In this document: piece by piece, positions 5,849 to 14,879 of the stretch | Layout of the letters: each line of letters begins with the position of its first letter | How positions within the stretch are numbered: position 1 is the stretch's first letter | NCBI RefSeq assembly: GCF_024600715.1 | Contig: NZ_CP102332.1 | Location: 1,116,001 to 1,180,000, forward strand | Length of the DNA: 64,000 nucleotides | Source of the DNA: Streptomyces changanensis | Lineage (GTDB): Bacteria > Actinomycetota > Actinomycetes > Streptomycetales > Streptomycetaceae | Reading direction: 5' to 3' | The notes under the pieces: generated by a model | What the model was told of the DNA's origin: nothing | The model's input: the letters and a program-made list of their open reading frames with translations, nothing else | Databases searched by the model: none | Made by a program: the position numbers and the translations under genes

Positions 5849-8677
5849 TCAGCCCACCGAGCTGTACGCGACGACGCCCCGCCGCAGCCCGTCGACCGCC
5901 TTGCGGGCGCTCTTCGCGACCGTGCTCTCCTCCCGCGGCGCCGCCGCGGCGATCTGGCCCAGCACGTCGATGACCTGCTTGCACCAGCGGACGAAGTCGC
6001 CGGCCGGCATCTCCGCCTCGCGCAACACCTCGTCGAGCCCCTTGCCGGACGCCCACTGGTGCGCCGCCCAGGCGAAGCCGAGGTCCGGCTCGCGCTGCCC
6101 GACGCCCTCCGCCTGGTTGACCCGGAACTCCTCCTCCAGCGCGTCGAGACGGCCCCAGATGCGGACCATGTCGCCCAGCGCCGTCTTCGCCTTGCCGGAC
6201 GGCACCTTCGGCGCGACCGCGTCGTCCGCCTGGCGGGACTCGTACACCAACGCCGACACGCACGCGGCGAGTTCGGCCGGGCCGAGGCCCTCCCAGACCC
6301 GCTCGCGCAGGCACTCGCTCGCCAGCAGGTCCAACTCGCCGTAGAGGCGGGCGAGCCGCTTGCCGTGCTCGGTGACCTCGTCGGCCCGCAGGTAGTCCAG
6401 CTCCGTCAGGAGCGCCACGATGCGGTCGAAGGTGCGCGCGATGGTGTTCGTCCGGCCCTCGATCCGCCGCTCCAGCTGCCGCGTGTCCCGCTGGAGCCGG
6501 TGGTAGCGCTCCGCCCAGCGGGCGTGGTCCTCCCGCTCGTCGCAGCCGTGGCACGGGTGCGCGCGCAGGGCGGTGCGCAGCCGGGCGATCTCGCGGTCGT
6601 CGACGGCGGCGGAACGCTCCCTGCGGTGCCGGTCCGGCACGATGTGGCCGGCCTTCGTGCGCAGCGCCGACGCCAGGTCGCGGCGCGACTGCGGCGAGCG
6701 CGGGTTGAACGAGCGCGGGATCCGCATCCGCTCCAACGGCTCCACCGGCACCGGGAAGTCGATCGCGCCCAGCCGCTTGACCTGCCGCTCCGCCGTCAGG
6801 ACCAGCGGCCGGGGCCCGTCGTGCTGCTCGAACCCGCGGTGGCCGTTGGACCGGCCGGCCGGCAGCCCGGGGTCGAGCACCAGCGCCAGCCCGGCGAACT
6901 TGCCGGTCGGCACGTGGATGACGTCACCCGGCTTGAGCCGCTCCAGGGAGGTGGCGGCAGCGGCGCGCCGCTGCACCGCGCCCTGCTTGGCGAGCTCGTT
7001 CTCCCGGTCCTTCAGCTCGCGGCGCAGCCGGGCGTACTCCTCGAAGTCGCCGAGGTGGCAGGTCATGCCCTCCCGGTAGCCGTCCAGGCCCTCCTCGTTG
7101 CGCTGGACCTGCCGGGAGATGCCGACGACGGACCGGTCCGCCTGGAACTGCGCGAACGACGTCTCCAGCAACTCGCGCGAGCGGTGCCGGCCGAACTGGT
7201 CGACGAGGTTGACCGCCATGTTGTACGAGGGCCGGAAGCTGGACTTCAGCGGGTAGGTGCGCGTGCCGGCGAGGCCCGCGAGGTGCGTGGGGTCCATGCC
7301 CCGCTGCCACAGGACCACGGCGTGGCCCTCGACGTCGATGCCGCGGCGTCCGGCGCGGCCGGTCAGCTGGGTGTACTCGCCGGGCGTGATGTCGGCGTGC
7401 TGTTCGCCGTTCCACTTGACGAGCTTCTCCAACACCACCGACCGGGCGGGCATGTTGATGCCGAGCGCCAGCGTCTCGGTGGCGAACACCGCCTTGACGA
7501 GGCCGCGGACGAAGAGCTCCTCGACGACCTCCTTGAACGTCGGCAGCATTCCGGCGTGGTGCGCGGCGATGCCCCGCTCCAGCCCCTCCAGCCACTCGTA
7601 GTAGCCCAGGACGTGCAGGTCCTCGGAGGGGATGGACGCCGTGCGCTCCTCGACGAGCTCGCGGACGCGGTGGCGGGCGTCCTCGTCGTTGAGCCGCAGC
7701 CCGGCGACGAGGCACTGCTGGACGGCCGCCTCGCAGCCGGCGCGGCTGAAGACGAAGGTGATCGCGGGCAGCAGGCCCTCGGCGTCGAGCCGGTCGATGA
7801 CCTCCGGGCGGGCCGGCGTCCAGATGCGCGACCGCTGGCGGCGCTCCCGCTCCCGGTCGGCCTCGCGGACCATCTTGCCGCGGCGCCGGTCGCGCGGGTT
7901 GTACGTGCGCGAGTTCTCCATGCGCGCCAGGCGGACGAGGTCGGGGTTGACCTCCCGGCGGGTGACGCCGCGGCCGCCGTGGTCGGTCTCCTCCTCGAAG
8001 AGGTCGTAGATCCGGCGCCCGGCCAGGACGTGCTGCCACAGCGGCACGGGCCGGCTCTCGGAGACGATCACCTCGGTGTCGCCGCGGACGGTGTCGAGCC
8101 AGTCGCCGAACTCCTCGGCGTTGGAGACGGTCGCGGAGAGCGAGACGAGGGTCACCGACTCGGGGAGGTGGATGATCACCTCCTCCCAGACGGCGCCCCG
8201 GAAGCGGTCGGAGAGGTAGTGCACCTCGTCCATGACCACGTACCCGAGGCCGCGCAGCGACTGGGAGCCCGCGTACAGCATGTTGCGGAGCACCTCGGTG
8301 GTCATCACGATCACCGGCGCGTCGGCGTTGACGCTGTTGTCGCCGGTCAGGAGGCCGACCTTGGCGGCGCCGTAGCGCTTGACGAGGTCGGTGTACTTCT
8401 GGTTGGACAGCGCCTTGATCGGCGTCGTGTAGAAGCACTTGCGGCCCTGCCCCAGGGCCAGGTGGACGGCGAACTCGCCGACGATGGTCTTGCCGGAGCC
8501 GGTCGGCGCGGCGACGAGCACGCCCTTGCCGGTCTCCAGGGCGCGGCACGCCTCGATCTGGAACGGGTCCAGGTCGAAGTCGTACAGGGCACGGAAGGCG
8601 TGGAGCGCGGTGGCCTCCTCGGTGGCCCTGCGCCGGGCGGCCGCATACGCTTCCGCTGGTGTGAGGTCGTCTGTCAT
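5849..8677 (-). CDS. helY: Ski2/Mtr4-like ATP-dependent RNA helicase HelY
   Basis: The 942-residue superfamily-2 helicase shows motif I AAPTGSGKT (about residue 62), motif II DEVHYLSD (about 155), motif III SATVSN, and motif VI QLTGRAGRRGID (about 440), then a long C-terminal region with the DSHCT-type helical domain (HPCHGCDEREDHARWAERY around residue 700). This matches actinobacterial HelY, related to eukaryotic Ski2/Mtr4 exosome helicases and presumed to unwind RNA during decay. I take the ATG at 8677 (MTDDLTPAEAYAAARRR), where the conserved part begins; an ATG 33 bases upstream is possible. It is the last gene of the leftward paf-tat-helY block, separated from tatC by 246 bases with a hairpin, so it probably has its own promoter. 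Confidence 0.93.
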   Translation of the reverse strand: MTDDLTPAEAYAAARRRATEEATALHAFRALYDFDLDPFQIEACRALETGKGVLVAAPTGSGKTIVGEFAVHLALGQGRKCFYTTPIKALSNQKYTDLVKRYGAAKVGLLTGDNSVNADAPVIVMTTEVLRNMLYAGSQSLRGLGYVVMDEVHYLSDRFRGAVWEEVIIHLPESVTLVSLSATVSNAEEFGDWLDTVRGDTEVIVSESRPVPLWQHVLAGRRIYDLFEEETDHGGRGVTRREVNPDLVRLARMENSRTYNPRDRRRGKMVREADRERERRQRSRIWTPARPEVIDRLDAEGLLPAITFVFSRAGCEAAVQQCLVAGLRLNDEDARHRVRELVEERTASIPSEDLHVLGYYEWLEGLERGIAAHHAGMLPTFKEVVEELFVRGLVKAVFATETLALGINMPARSVVLEKLVKWNGEQHADITPGEYTQLTGRAGRRGIDVEGHAVVLWQRGMDPTHLAGLAGTRTYPLKSSFRPSYNMAVNLVDQFGRHRSRELLETSFAQFQADRSVVGISRQVQRNEEGLDGYREGMTCHLGDFEEYARLRRELKDRENELAKQGAVQRRAAAATSLERLKPGDVIHVPTGKFAGLALVLDPGLPAGRSNGHRGFEQHDGPRPLVLTAERQVKRLGAIDFPVPVEPLERMRIPRSFNPRSPQSRRDLASALRTKAGHIVPDRHRRERSAAVDDREIARLRTALRAHPCHGCDEREDHARWAERYHRLQRDTRQLERRIEGRTNTIARTFDRIVALLTELDYLRADEVTEHGKRLARLYGELDLLASECLRERVWEGLGPAELAACVSALVYESRQADDAVAPKVPSGKAKTALGDMVRIWGRLDALEEEFRVNQAEGVGQREPDLGFAWAAHQWASGKGLDEVLREAEMPAGDFVRWCKQVIDVLGQIAAAAPREESTVAKSARKAVDGLRRGVVAYSSVG

Positions 8678-8843
8678 CTTGTCTTCGAGACTACCCGGCG
8701 GGACCGACACTCAGCTCGGCGTTTGTCCGACCGTCGCCGGGCGTTCGCCCCCGGGCCGCCGCCCCTCCCCCGGCGCTCCCGCCCCGCTCCGCCCCGTCCC
8801 GCCGGTGCCCCGTCCCGCCGGCGCCCCGCCCCGGTCGCGGCCC

Positions 8844-8899
8844 GTGCGGCCGGCCGCACACGGTGAGCGGCCGGCCGCGCGGTGTGCGCGACCGGCCGC
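8844..8899 (-). terminator. Palindrome plus hairpin after tatC
   Basis: GTGCGGCCGGCCGCAC (8844-8859) is a perfect 16-base palindrome. Seven bases on, GCGGCCGG (8867-8874) pairs with CCGGCCGC (8892-8899) with an inner GCGC/GCGC stem. The second hairpin lies 24 bases downstream of the tatC stop and is the likely terminator. Confidence 0.6.
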
Positions 8900-8923
8900 G
8901 GTGGGACCGGGGGTGGAAGGCGC

Positions 8924-9877
8924 TCAGGTCACGTCGTCGTAGCCGTTGACCCGCCGGACCGGGGTGCCGTCGGCGTCGCCGCCGGCCTGCTCCGGGAGGA
9001 CCGGGGCGGGGGCCGCCGCCACGGGCTCCACCGGACCGACGGCCTCCGGCCGGAGGTCGAGCGGGGCCGCCTCGTCGTCGCTCAGCTCCGGCCCCGCGTT
9101 ACGGCGCCGGCGGCGGTCGTTCACCAGGGAGAAGCCGACCGCGGCGAAGTACAGCGCGGTCAGCGGCACCTGCATCACGATCATGGAGAGCGGGTCGGTG
9201 GGCGTGACGATGGCGGCGAAGATCGCGATGCCCATGACCATGCCGCGCCACCAGCTGAGCATCCGCGCGCCGCTGACGACGCCGCCCGCGTTGAGCAGCA
9301 TGAGGATCAGCGGCAGCTGGAAGGCCAGGCCGAAGGCGAGGACGAGCTTGATCGTCATGCCGATCATGTCGTCGACGGTGATGTAGTTCACCGAGCCGTC
9401 GACGCTGAAGCTGAGCAGCAGCGGCACGGCGTGCGGCAGGACCCAGTACGCGAGGTAGGCGCCCGCGAGGAACAGCGGCGTACCGACCGCCACGGTGGAG
9501 ACGGCGTACTTCTTCTCGTTGCGGTGCAGGCCGGGCGCGATGAACGCCCACAGCTGGTAGAGCCAGACCGGGGCGGACGCGACGATCCCGGCCATGACGC
9601 CCACCTTGACGTAGGTGGTGAACGGGGACGTGATGCCGATCTGGGAGAGCACGGCGCACTTGCCCACCCGCGCGGCGGGGTCCAGCTCGCTCAGGCACCG
9701 GGGCACGGGGGAGCTCAGGAACTCGGCGATGTCCTTGGAGAAGAACAGCGCCACGATCATCAGCGGGATGAACGCCAGCAGGGACTTGACCAGCCGGTTG
9801 CGCAGCTCACGCAGATGATCGACGAGGGGCATCCGCCCCTCGGGGTCCCTGGGCTTCTTGCGGGCAGACTTGAGCAA
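8924..9877 (-). CDS. tatC: Sec-independent protein translocase subunit TatC
   Basis: The 317-residue protein has the TatC hallmarks: N-terminal MPLVDHLRELRNRL (here at about residues 16-29, the signal-peptide docking segment), six membrane helices, and the PLFLAGAYLAYWVLPHA and FQLPL blocks. It docks twin-arginine signal peptides and forms the Tat translocon with TatA in the plasma membrane. It is longer than E. coli TatC (258 aa) because of a charged cytosolic tail of about 65 residues rich in Glu, Asp, Ala and Pro. The start is a TTG at 9877 with AAGGAC spaced correctly upstream; the ATG at residue 16 would remove part of the basic N-terminus. It is 86 bases downstream of tatA on the same strand. 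Confidence 0.96.
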   Translation of the reverse strand: MLKSARKKPRDPEGRMPLVDHLRELRNRLVKSLLAFIPLMIVALFFSKDIAEFLSSPVPRCLSELDPAARVGKCAVLSQIGITSPFTTYVKVGVMAGIVASAPVWLYQLWAFIAPGLHRNEKKYAVSTVAVGTPLFLAGAYLAYWVLPHAVPLLLSFSVDGSVNYITVDDMIGMTIKLVLAFGLAFQLPLILMLLNAGGVVSGARMLSWWRGMVMGIAIFAAIVTPTDPLSMIVMQVPLTALYFAAVGFSLVNDRRRRRNAGPELSDDEAAPLDLRPEAVGPVEPVAAAPAPVLPEQAGGDADGTPVRRVNGYDDVT

Positions 9878-9963
9878 CCCACGTCCTTATCTCGGAGAGC
9901 GACCGACCGTGGGGACGATCACCCGTGTACCTGTGATGAACCGTGAACCGTGTGACCGGGGCG

Positions 9964-10236
9964 TCAGCCCTGGGAGGTCCGCTTGGGCTCGTCGACAGGG
10001 CGAGCGGACGCGACGTCACCGGGGGCGGCCTGGATGGTCCTGGGCGCCGCGGCCGTGTCGGAGTGGTGCGCGTCGTCCTTGGCGGGGCTGTCGTTCTTCA
10101 TGGCTGCGGCCTCGCTCTTGAGGATGCGGGCGGACTTGCCCAGCGAACGGGCAACCTCCGGCAGCTTCTTCGCGCCGAAGAGCAGCACGAAGATCCCCAC
10201 GACGATGGCCAGATGCCAGATGCCGACCTGACCCAT
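9964..10236 (-). CDS. tatA: Sec-independent protein translocase subunit TatA
   Basis: At 90 residues it has a single N-terminal membrane helix ([23 protein letters not shown]) followed directly by the amphipathic helix [18 protein letters not shown] and a polar tail, the standard TatA layout. The FGxxKLP motif is intact. TatA oligomers form the transport pore for folded Tat substrates. The ATG at 10236 has AGGGAAAA just upstream. It heads a tatA-tatC pair, and the 177 bases before it probably hold the promoter. A separate tatB is not in this window. Confidence 0.95.
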   Translation of the reverse strand: MGQVGIWHLAIVVGIFVLLFGAKKLPEVARSLGKSARILKSEAAAMKNDSPAKDDAHHSDTAAAPRTIQAAPGDVASARPVDEPKRTSQG

Positions 10237-10413
10237 TTTTCCCTACCTTCTGAGACCGAGGTCTTCATGTACCGGAGCGGTGCGGACGCATGACTTCAGA
10301 CCGCCCGCGCGGGCATTCATCGTAACCCTCACCGGTAAACGCGGGGCAATCCCCCGGCATACCTCCGGTGGGCGGAGTATGGGGGAGGGCGTTCGGCGCC
10401 GTTGCCCGCCCCG

Positions 10414-10617
10414 TCACCGACCGGGCAGGGTCTCGCCGGTGCGGGCGAGGTCCGCGGCGGCGGCCTCCAGGTCTTCGGCGGCGCGGTTGATGCGCTGTGT
10501 GGTGCGCGTCACTTGACGGCCGAGGCGCTGGGCCTCGATGAAGACCCGGATACCGAGGACGCCGAGGACGGCGATCCCGAGGAACCCGAGGGCGACGGCG
10601 AGCATGGGCCAGAACAT
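10414..10617 (-). CDS. Small membrane protein with coiled-coil tail, unknown function
   Basis: The 67-residue protein has one N-terminal hydrophobic helix (about residues 4-26) followed by a heptad-like helix (RLGRQVTRTTQRINRAAEDLEAAAADLART) resembling DUF948-type proteins. I do not recognise a defined family. It follows the zinc-ribbon gene by 39 bases on the same strand inside the pafBC-tat block. No strong ribosome-binding site precedes the ATG. Confidence 0.7.
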   Translation of the reverse strand: MFWPMLAVALGFLGIAVLGVLGIRVFIEAQRLGRQVTRTTQRINRAAEDLEAAAADLARTGETLPGR

Positions 10618-10656
10618 GGGGGAAGCCTAGACGGTGGTGGGCGGTGGCGGACGGGG

Positions 10657-10929
10657 TCAGACGGTGGAGTGGAGCCGCAGCGTCCGGACGCCTCCGCCGG
10701 TGAGGAGTTCGACGATCCGCTCACTGGCGGGCCTGCGCACGGCGCGGCCGCACTCGGGGCAGGTGAAGGAGTAGAAGGTCGTGCGCCGGCTGGCGCCGAT
10801 GGCCAGGCGCAGGGAGCCGGCCGCCAGCTCGCACCGGGCCCGGCACTCGGGGCAGGCGGCCTTGAAGAGCACGGGGCCGCGCTGTGCCGGGATGCCGGGC
10901 AGCACCGGCGTGTCCCCCGTGTCCCCCAT
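10657..10929 (-). CDS. Small double-CPEC zinc-ribbon protein, unknown function
   Basis: This 90-residue protein has two CPxC knuckles: CPECRARC near residue 26 and CPECGRAV near residue 57, arranged like a zinc ribbon. Between them is a basic segment (AIGASRRTTFYSFT). No catalytic domain is visible; binding of zinc and perhaps nucleic acid or a protein partner is inferred. The ATG at 10929 has GGGAAG upstream. It lies between pafC and the small membrane protein on the same strand (81 and 39 bases) and could be part of the paf-tat transcription unit. Confidence 0.75.
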   Translation of the reverse strand: MGDTGDTPVLPGIPAQRGPVLFKAACPECRARCELAAGSLRLAIGASRRTTFYSFTCPECGRAVRRPASERIVELLTGGGVRTLRLHSTV

Positions 10930-11010
10930 GACGTCTTCCCTTCCCCTCTCGTACGTGGCGTGGTGCGGCGCGACGCGACGTGACGTGACCTGGCGTGGCG
11001 GGTGGGCCGG

Positions 11011-11970
11011 TCAGGCGTCCCGGCCGTCGTAGGCGGCGAGCGCCTCCTGGGCCGCGCGGCGCGCGCTGTCGGCCAGCGCGGCGGGCGCGACGATCCGCCC
11101 GTCGCTCCCCAGGCGCAGCGCGAGCCGTCGCAGGGAGGTCGGGTCGGGGGTGCGCAGGGTGATGCGCAGCCCGCCGCCGGGCAGCTCCTCGGCGCTGTCG
11201 TGCGGGTAGTACTCGGCGACCCAGCGCCCGCCGGGGCCCACCTCGACCACGACCTCGGGGTCGTCGGCGGAGGGCTGGACCAGACCCGCGGAGAGGTCGC
11301 GCAGCTCGACCTCGGGGGGTGCGGACGGTTCGTCGAGGATGCGGATCTCGGCCACGCGGTCGAGCCGGAAGGTGCGCCGCGCCTCGGAGAGGCGGCACCA
11401 CGCCTCCATGTAGGTGTGGCCGACGGCGAAGAGCCGGATCGGGTCCACCTCACGCTCCGTCAGCTCGTCGCGGGCCGGGGAGTAGTAGCGCAGCCAGAGC
11501 CTGCGCCGCTCGGAGATGGCCCGGTCGACCTCGGCGAAGACGCCACCCTCGGACTCGAAGGTCACCGACAGGCGGGAGCTGGCGCCGGCCGCCTCCCCGG
11601 CCGCCGCCTCGAGCTTGGCGGTCGCCCGCAGCAGCGCCTCGCGGTCGCTCTCGCGCAGGCCGGGCAGGGTGGCTACGGCGCGGGCGGCGACCAGCAGGGC
11701 GGTGGCCTCGTCGGCGGCGATGCGCAGCGGGGCGGCCACGTCGTCCGGGTTGTGCCACCAGATCTGCTCGCCGTCGGTGTCGATGTCGAGCAGATCGCCG
11801 CCGCGGAAGCTCGTGCCGCACATGGGCAGGACGTCGAGGTCGGCGATGAGCTCGGCCTCGGTGATGCCGAAGGCGCGGGCCACGTCGCCGACGTGTGCGC
11901 CGGGTCGTTCCCGCAGGTAGGTCACCAGGGAGAGCATCCGCCTGGTCTGGTCGATCGCGTTGGGGGCCAT
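11011..11970 (-). CDS. pafC: WYL-domain transcriptional regulator PafC
   Basis: The 319-residue protein has an N-terminal winged helix (LVTYLRERPGAHVGDVARAFG), a central WYL domain with RRLWLRYYSPARDELTEREVDP around residues 155-176, and a C-terminal WCX extension. It pairs with the adjacent PafB; in mycobacteria the PafBC heterodimer activates the LexA-independent DNA-damage response. It starts 42 bases after the pafB stop on the same strand, implying one operon and joint production. Confidence 0.92.
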   Translation of the reverse strand: MAPNAIDQTRRMLSLVTYLRERPGAHVGDVARAFGITEAELIADLDVLPMCGTSFRGGDLLDIDTDGEQIWWHNPDDVAAPLRIAADEATALLVAARAVATLPGLRESDREALLRATAKLEAAAGEAAGASSRLSVTFESEGGVFAEVDRAISERRRLWLRYYSPARDELTEREVDPIRLFAVGHTYMEAWCRLSEARRTFRLDRVAEIRILDEPSAPPEVELRDLSAGLVQPSADDPEVVVEVGPGGRWVAEYYPHDSAEELPGGGLRITLRTPDPTSLRRLALRLGSDGRIVAPAALADSARRAAQEALAAYDGRDA

Positions 11971-12012
11971 CGCTCGCTCGTCCGTCCGTCCGTTGTTCCA
12001 GCAGCCCGGGGG

Positions 12013-12999
12013 TCAGCAGCCCTTGGCGACGGCGCGCAGCCGGTCCACGACGTCCGCGCGCAGGTCGGCGGGCTCGGTGACGACGACGTCGGGGCCGAAC
12101 TCGACCAGCCAGGCGTCCAGCCCGTGCCCGTAGGGGATCTCCAGCTCGTCCCAGCCGTCGCCGCAGTCCCGTACGGACAGGGCGCGGGCGCGCAGCGGGT
12201 AGCCGCACTCGGCGCGCAGCCGGATCAGCGCCGTCCGGGTGGCGCTCTCGCCGGCCCACCGCTCGACCGCCTCGCGGACGGTGGAGACGTCGGGCACCGG
12301 CGCGGTGAAGGCGCCGGCCCGGGAGCGGACCTTGCCGGTGATGCGGGACAGCCGGAAGACGCGCTCGGCGCCGCGGTCGCGGTCCCAGCCGGCGAGGTAC
12401 CAGTGACCGCGCCAGCACTCCAGCGTCCACGGCTCGACCTGCCGGGCCTCGGCGCGGGCGGAGTTGGACTTGCGGTACTCGAAGACGACGGGCCGCCGGT
12501 CGCGGCAGGCCAGCATGAGGGGTTCGAAGGCGGCCTCGTGGACCGGGATGCGCGGTTCGAGCGCACCGGGCCGGTCCTCGTACGGGTCGTCCGCCTCGGG
12601 CATGCCGGCGGCGCGCAGCTTCTGCAGGGCGCCGCTCGCGGCGCCGGCGAGGCGGGCCTGCTGCCAGACCTTGGCGGCGAGGGTGAGCGCGGCGGCCTCC
12701 TCGGCGTCCAGCTGGATGGCCGGCAGCCGGTTGGAGTCGCGGCGGGCGAGGTAACCGGTCTCGCCGTCGAGGTTCTCGACGGTCTCGATGACCAGTCCGA
12801 GTTCGCGCAGGTCGTCCTTGTCGCGCTCGAACATGCGGTTGAAGGCGTCGTCGCCGGGCGCGGCACCGCCGTCACCGGGCCCGAACGCCTCGACGTACGC
12901 CTCGATGGAGCCGCGCAGCTCGCGCTTGCTGAGCGGCCGGCGCGTGCCGAGCAGGCACAGCGCGAGATTCATCAGCCGCTCGGCCTTGGCAATGGCCAT
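12013..12999 (-). CDS. pafB: WYL-domain transcriptional regulator PafB
   Basis: The 328-residue protein starts MAIAKAERLMNLALCLLGTRRPLSKREL, the usual PafB winged-helix start, with a WYL domain (RRPVVFEYRKSNSARAEARQVEPW about residues 165-190, and the WYLAGWD strand) and a C-terminal WCX domain. It is the partner of PafC and is likely activated through its WYL pocket, proposed to sense single-stranded nucleic acid during DNA damage. A GAGGTG lies about 12 bases before the ATG. It is the first gene of the leftward pafB-pafC block and is separated from the FKBP genes by a strong hairpin. Confidence 0.92.
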   Translation of the reverse strand: MAIAKAERLMNLALCLLGTRRPLSKRELRGSIEAYVEAFGPGDGGAAPGDDAFNRMFERDKDDLRELGLVIETVENLDGETGYLARRDSNRLPAIQLDAEEAAALTLAAKVWQQARLAGAASGALQKLRAAGMPEADDPYEDRPGALEPRIPVHEAAFEPLMLACRDRRPVVFEYRKSNSARAEARQVEPWTLECWRGHWYLAGWDRDRGAERVFRLSRITGKVRSRAGAFTAPVPDVSTVREAVERWAGESATRTALIRLRAECGYPLRARALSVRDCGDGWDELEIPYGHGLDAWLVEFGPDVVVTEPADLRADVVDRLRAVAKGC

Positions 13000-13130
13000 C
13001 GACGCCCAGCACCTCTTCGTATGGAGTCACTATCGCCCGATGACCGTACCGCCCCGGGGTGGCGTGACGAAAGTCGCCCCCGGATCGGTCGAACACCCGT
13101 CGTGGCCTGGGGGAAGCGGACCGCACGGGT

Positions 13131-13161
13131 GAGGGCCCGCGCCGCTGGGGCGCGGGCCCTC
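13131..13161 (-). terminator. Terminator after FKBP gene
   Basis: GAGGGCCCGCGCC (13131-13143) pairs with GGCGCGGGCCCTC (13149-13161), a 13-pair perfect stem 45 bases downstream of the FKBP stop and upstream of pafB, separating the two transcription units. Confidence 0.8.
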
Positions 13162-13205
13162 GGGGGCCGTGGTCCCCGTCGCGCGGGGCGCGGCGGGGGA
13201 CGGGA

Positions 13206-13577
13206 TCAGACCGCGACGAGGTCGCAGACGAAGATCAGCGTCTCGCCCGGGCCGATCTTGCCGCCGGCGCCGCGGTCACCGTACGCCAGGTGCGGCGGGA
13301 TGATCAGCTGGCGGCGGCCGCCGACCTTCATGCCCTGGACGCCCTGGTCCCAGCCGGGGATGACCTGGCCGACGCCGAGCTGGAACTGCAGCGGGGTGCC
13401 GCGGTTCCAGGACGCGTCGAACTCCTCGCCGGAGGAGAAGGACACACCGACGTAGTGGACCTTCACCACGTCGCCGGACTTGGCCTCGGCGCCCTCGCCG
13501 ACCCAGATGTCCTTGACCTCCAGCTCCGCCGGCGGCTCGCCACCCGGGAAGTCGACCTCGGGCTTCTCGATGCTCAC
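13206..13577 (-). CDS. Cytosolic FKBP-type peptidyl-prolyl isomerase
   Basis: This 123-residue protein is a single FKBP domain: FDASWNRGTPLQFQLG, VIPGWDQGVQGMKVGGRR and IPPHLAYGDRG carry the usual active-site aromatic and hydrophobic positions. It lacks a signal peptide, so it acts in the cytosol, catalysing cis-trans isomerisation of Xaa-Pro bonds. The GTG at 13577 has AGGAG seven bases upstream. It follows the lipoprotein FKBP by 42 bases on the same strand, so the two isomerases are cotranscribed. Confidence 0.93.
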   Translation of the reverse strand: MSIEKPEVDFPGGEPPAELEVKDIWVGEGAEAKSGDVVKVHYVGVSFSSGEEFDASWNRGTPLQFQLGVGQVIPGWDQGVQGMKVGGRRQLIIPPHLAYGDRGAGGKIGPGETLIFVCDLVAV

Positions 13578-13619
13578 GTCACTGCTCCTGTTGATCGTTT
13601 GTCTTCGACCCGCACAGTC

Positions 13620-14603
13620 TTACATCTTCGCCAGGATGTCGAGCGTGAAGACCAGCGTGGAGTTCGCCGGGATCTCGCCGGACGCCTCGGCGCCGTAGCC
13701 CAGGTCCGGCGGCACGACCAGCATGACGCGGCTGCCGACCTTCTTGCCGGCGAGGCCCTCCTGCCAGCCCTTGATCAGCTGCTGGAGCGGGAAGGCGGCG
13801 AGCTGCTGGCGCGAGTAGCTGGAGTCGAACTCCTTGCCGCCGTTCCACAGCACGCCCTTGTACTGGAGGAGCAGCTTGTCGGTGGCCCGCACCTCCTCGC
13901 CGTCACCCTCCAGGACGTACTCGGCGACGAGCTTCTTCGGCGCGGCGGTCTTCGGGACGGTGACGGCGGGCGCCTTGCCGTCGGTGTTGGTGCCGACCTT
14001 GGGGAGGGCCGCGTCGTCCTGCGGGACCACCTTGCCCTTGGCGGAGCTCTTGCCGTTGAAGGTCTCCTGGACGTCGATGACGAAGACCATCGTGTCGGTG
14101 CCCTTGATGTCGCCGCGGCCCTCGGCGCCGTAGCCCAGGGCCGGCGGGACGGCCATCTCGACGCGGCTGCCGGCCTTGCGACCGGCCAGGCCGACCCGCC
14201 AACCGTCGATGACCGCGCCCTGCTGGAGCTGGATGACCAGCGGCTGCTTGCGGTCGTAGGAGTTGTCGAAGACCTTCGCCGTGTCCCAGATCTGGCCCAG
14301 GTAGTGCGCCCGCACGTAGTCGCCCTCGGCGACGGCCGTGCCGGATCCCGCGACGACGGTCTTCACCGCGAGGTCGGTGGAGGGCCGGCCCGACCCCTTG
14401 GCGACGGTCGGCTTCTCGCCGAACCTGGTGCCGGCCGTGATGGCGGGCAGCGGACCGTCGACGACCTTCGCGGACGAGCTGGGCCGGGGGGCCGACGGGC
14501 TCTCGCCGACCTGGTCCTTCTTCTGGTCTGACTTGTCGTCGCCGCAGGCCGAGAGGGTGAGCAGGCCGGCGGGCACAGCGAGGAGGAGGGAGCGACGACG
14601 CAC
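13620..14603 (-). CDS. Tandem-FKBP lipoprotein peptidyl-prolyl isomerase
   Basis: At 327 residues it is about three times a single FKBP. It starts with a basic, hydrophobic signal and lipobox LSAC (lipidated Cys at about residue 20), then a polar linker and two FKBP domains (about 85-195 and 225-327), each with the GxxVGSR/AGSR and PPxLGYGAE blocks. It should be tethered to the outer face of the membrane and help fold exported proteins. The start is a GTG at 14603. It is the first gene of a two-gene FKBP operon downstream of pafA. Confidence 0.93.
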   Translation of the reverse strand: MRRRSLLLAVPAGLLTLSACGDDKSDQKKDQVGESPSAPRPSSSAKVVDGPLPAITAGTRFGEKPTVAKGSGRPSTDLAVKTVVAGSGTAVAEGDYVRAHYLGQIWDTAKVFDNSYDRKQPLVIQLQQGAVIDGWRVGLAGRKAGSRVEMAVPPALGYGAEGRGDIKGTDTMVFVIDVQETFNGKSSAKGKVVPQDDAALPKVGTNTDGKAPAVTVPKTAAPKKLVAEYVLEGDGEEVRATDKLLLQYKGVLWNGGKEFDSSYSRQQLAAFPLQQLIKGWQEGLAGKKVGSRVMLVVPPDLGYGAEASGEIPANSTLVFTLDILAKM

Positions 14604-14821
14604 GGGAAGCCTCGTATCTGGTCGGGGATCGATCTTGTGGTTGGCGTGCGCGCCACTCTACGGCGTGCGTAAGGCGCCGTACGAGGAACGTGCGCCCCTG
14701 CCGCCCGCGTTCCCCCCGACCGCGCACGGACCCGTACGCCACCGCGCGCCCGGCCGGGGGCGGGTGGGCGCGGGTGGGCGCGGGAGCGGACCGGGCGCCG
14801 TCGCGGGCGGGGCCGAACGCG

Positions 14822-14859
14822 CCCGGGCCCCGCACCGGTGGTCCGGTGCGGGGCCCGGG
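14822..14859 (-). terminator. Terminator after pafA
   Basis: CCCGGGCCCCGCACCGG (14822-14838) and its perfect complement (14843-14859) close a TGGT loop, 20 bases downstream of the pafA stop, forming a 17-pair stem. The rest of the 276-base gap holds GC-rich sequence and the FKBP promoter region. Confidence 0.87.
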
Positions 14860-14879
14860 GGCCGGGGGCGCCGGGGCGC

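Noticed and set aside
5393..8866. A 1157-codon plus-strand frame opposite helY
   Set aside because: Same artefact: no domain, no ribosome site, and the opposite strand carries all helicase motifs.
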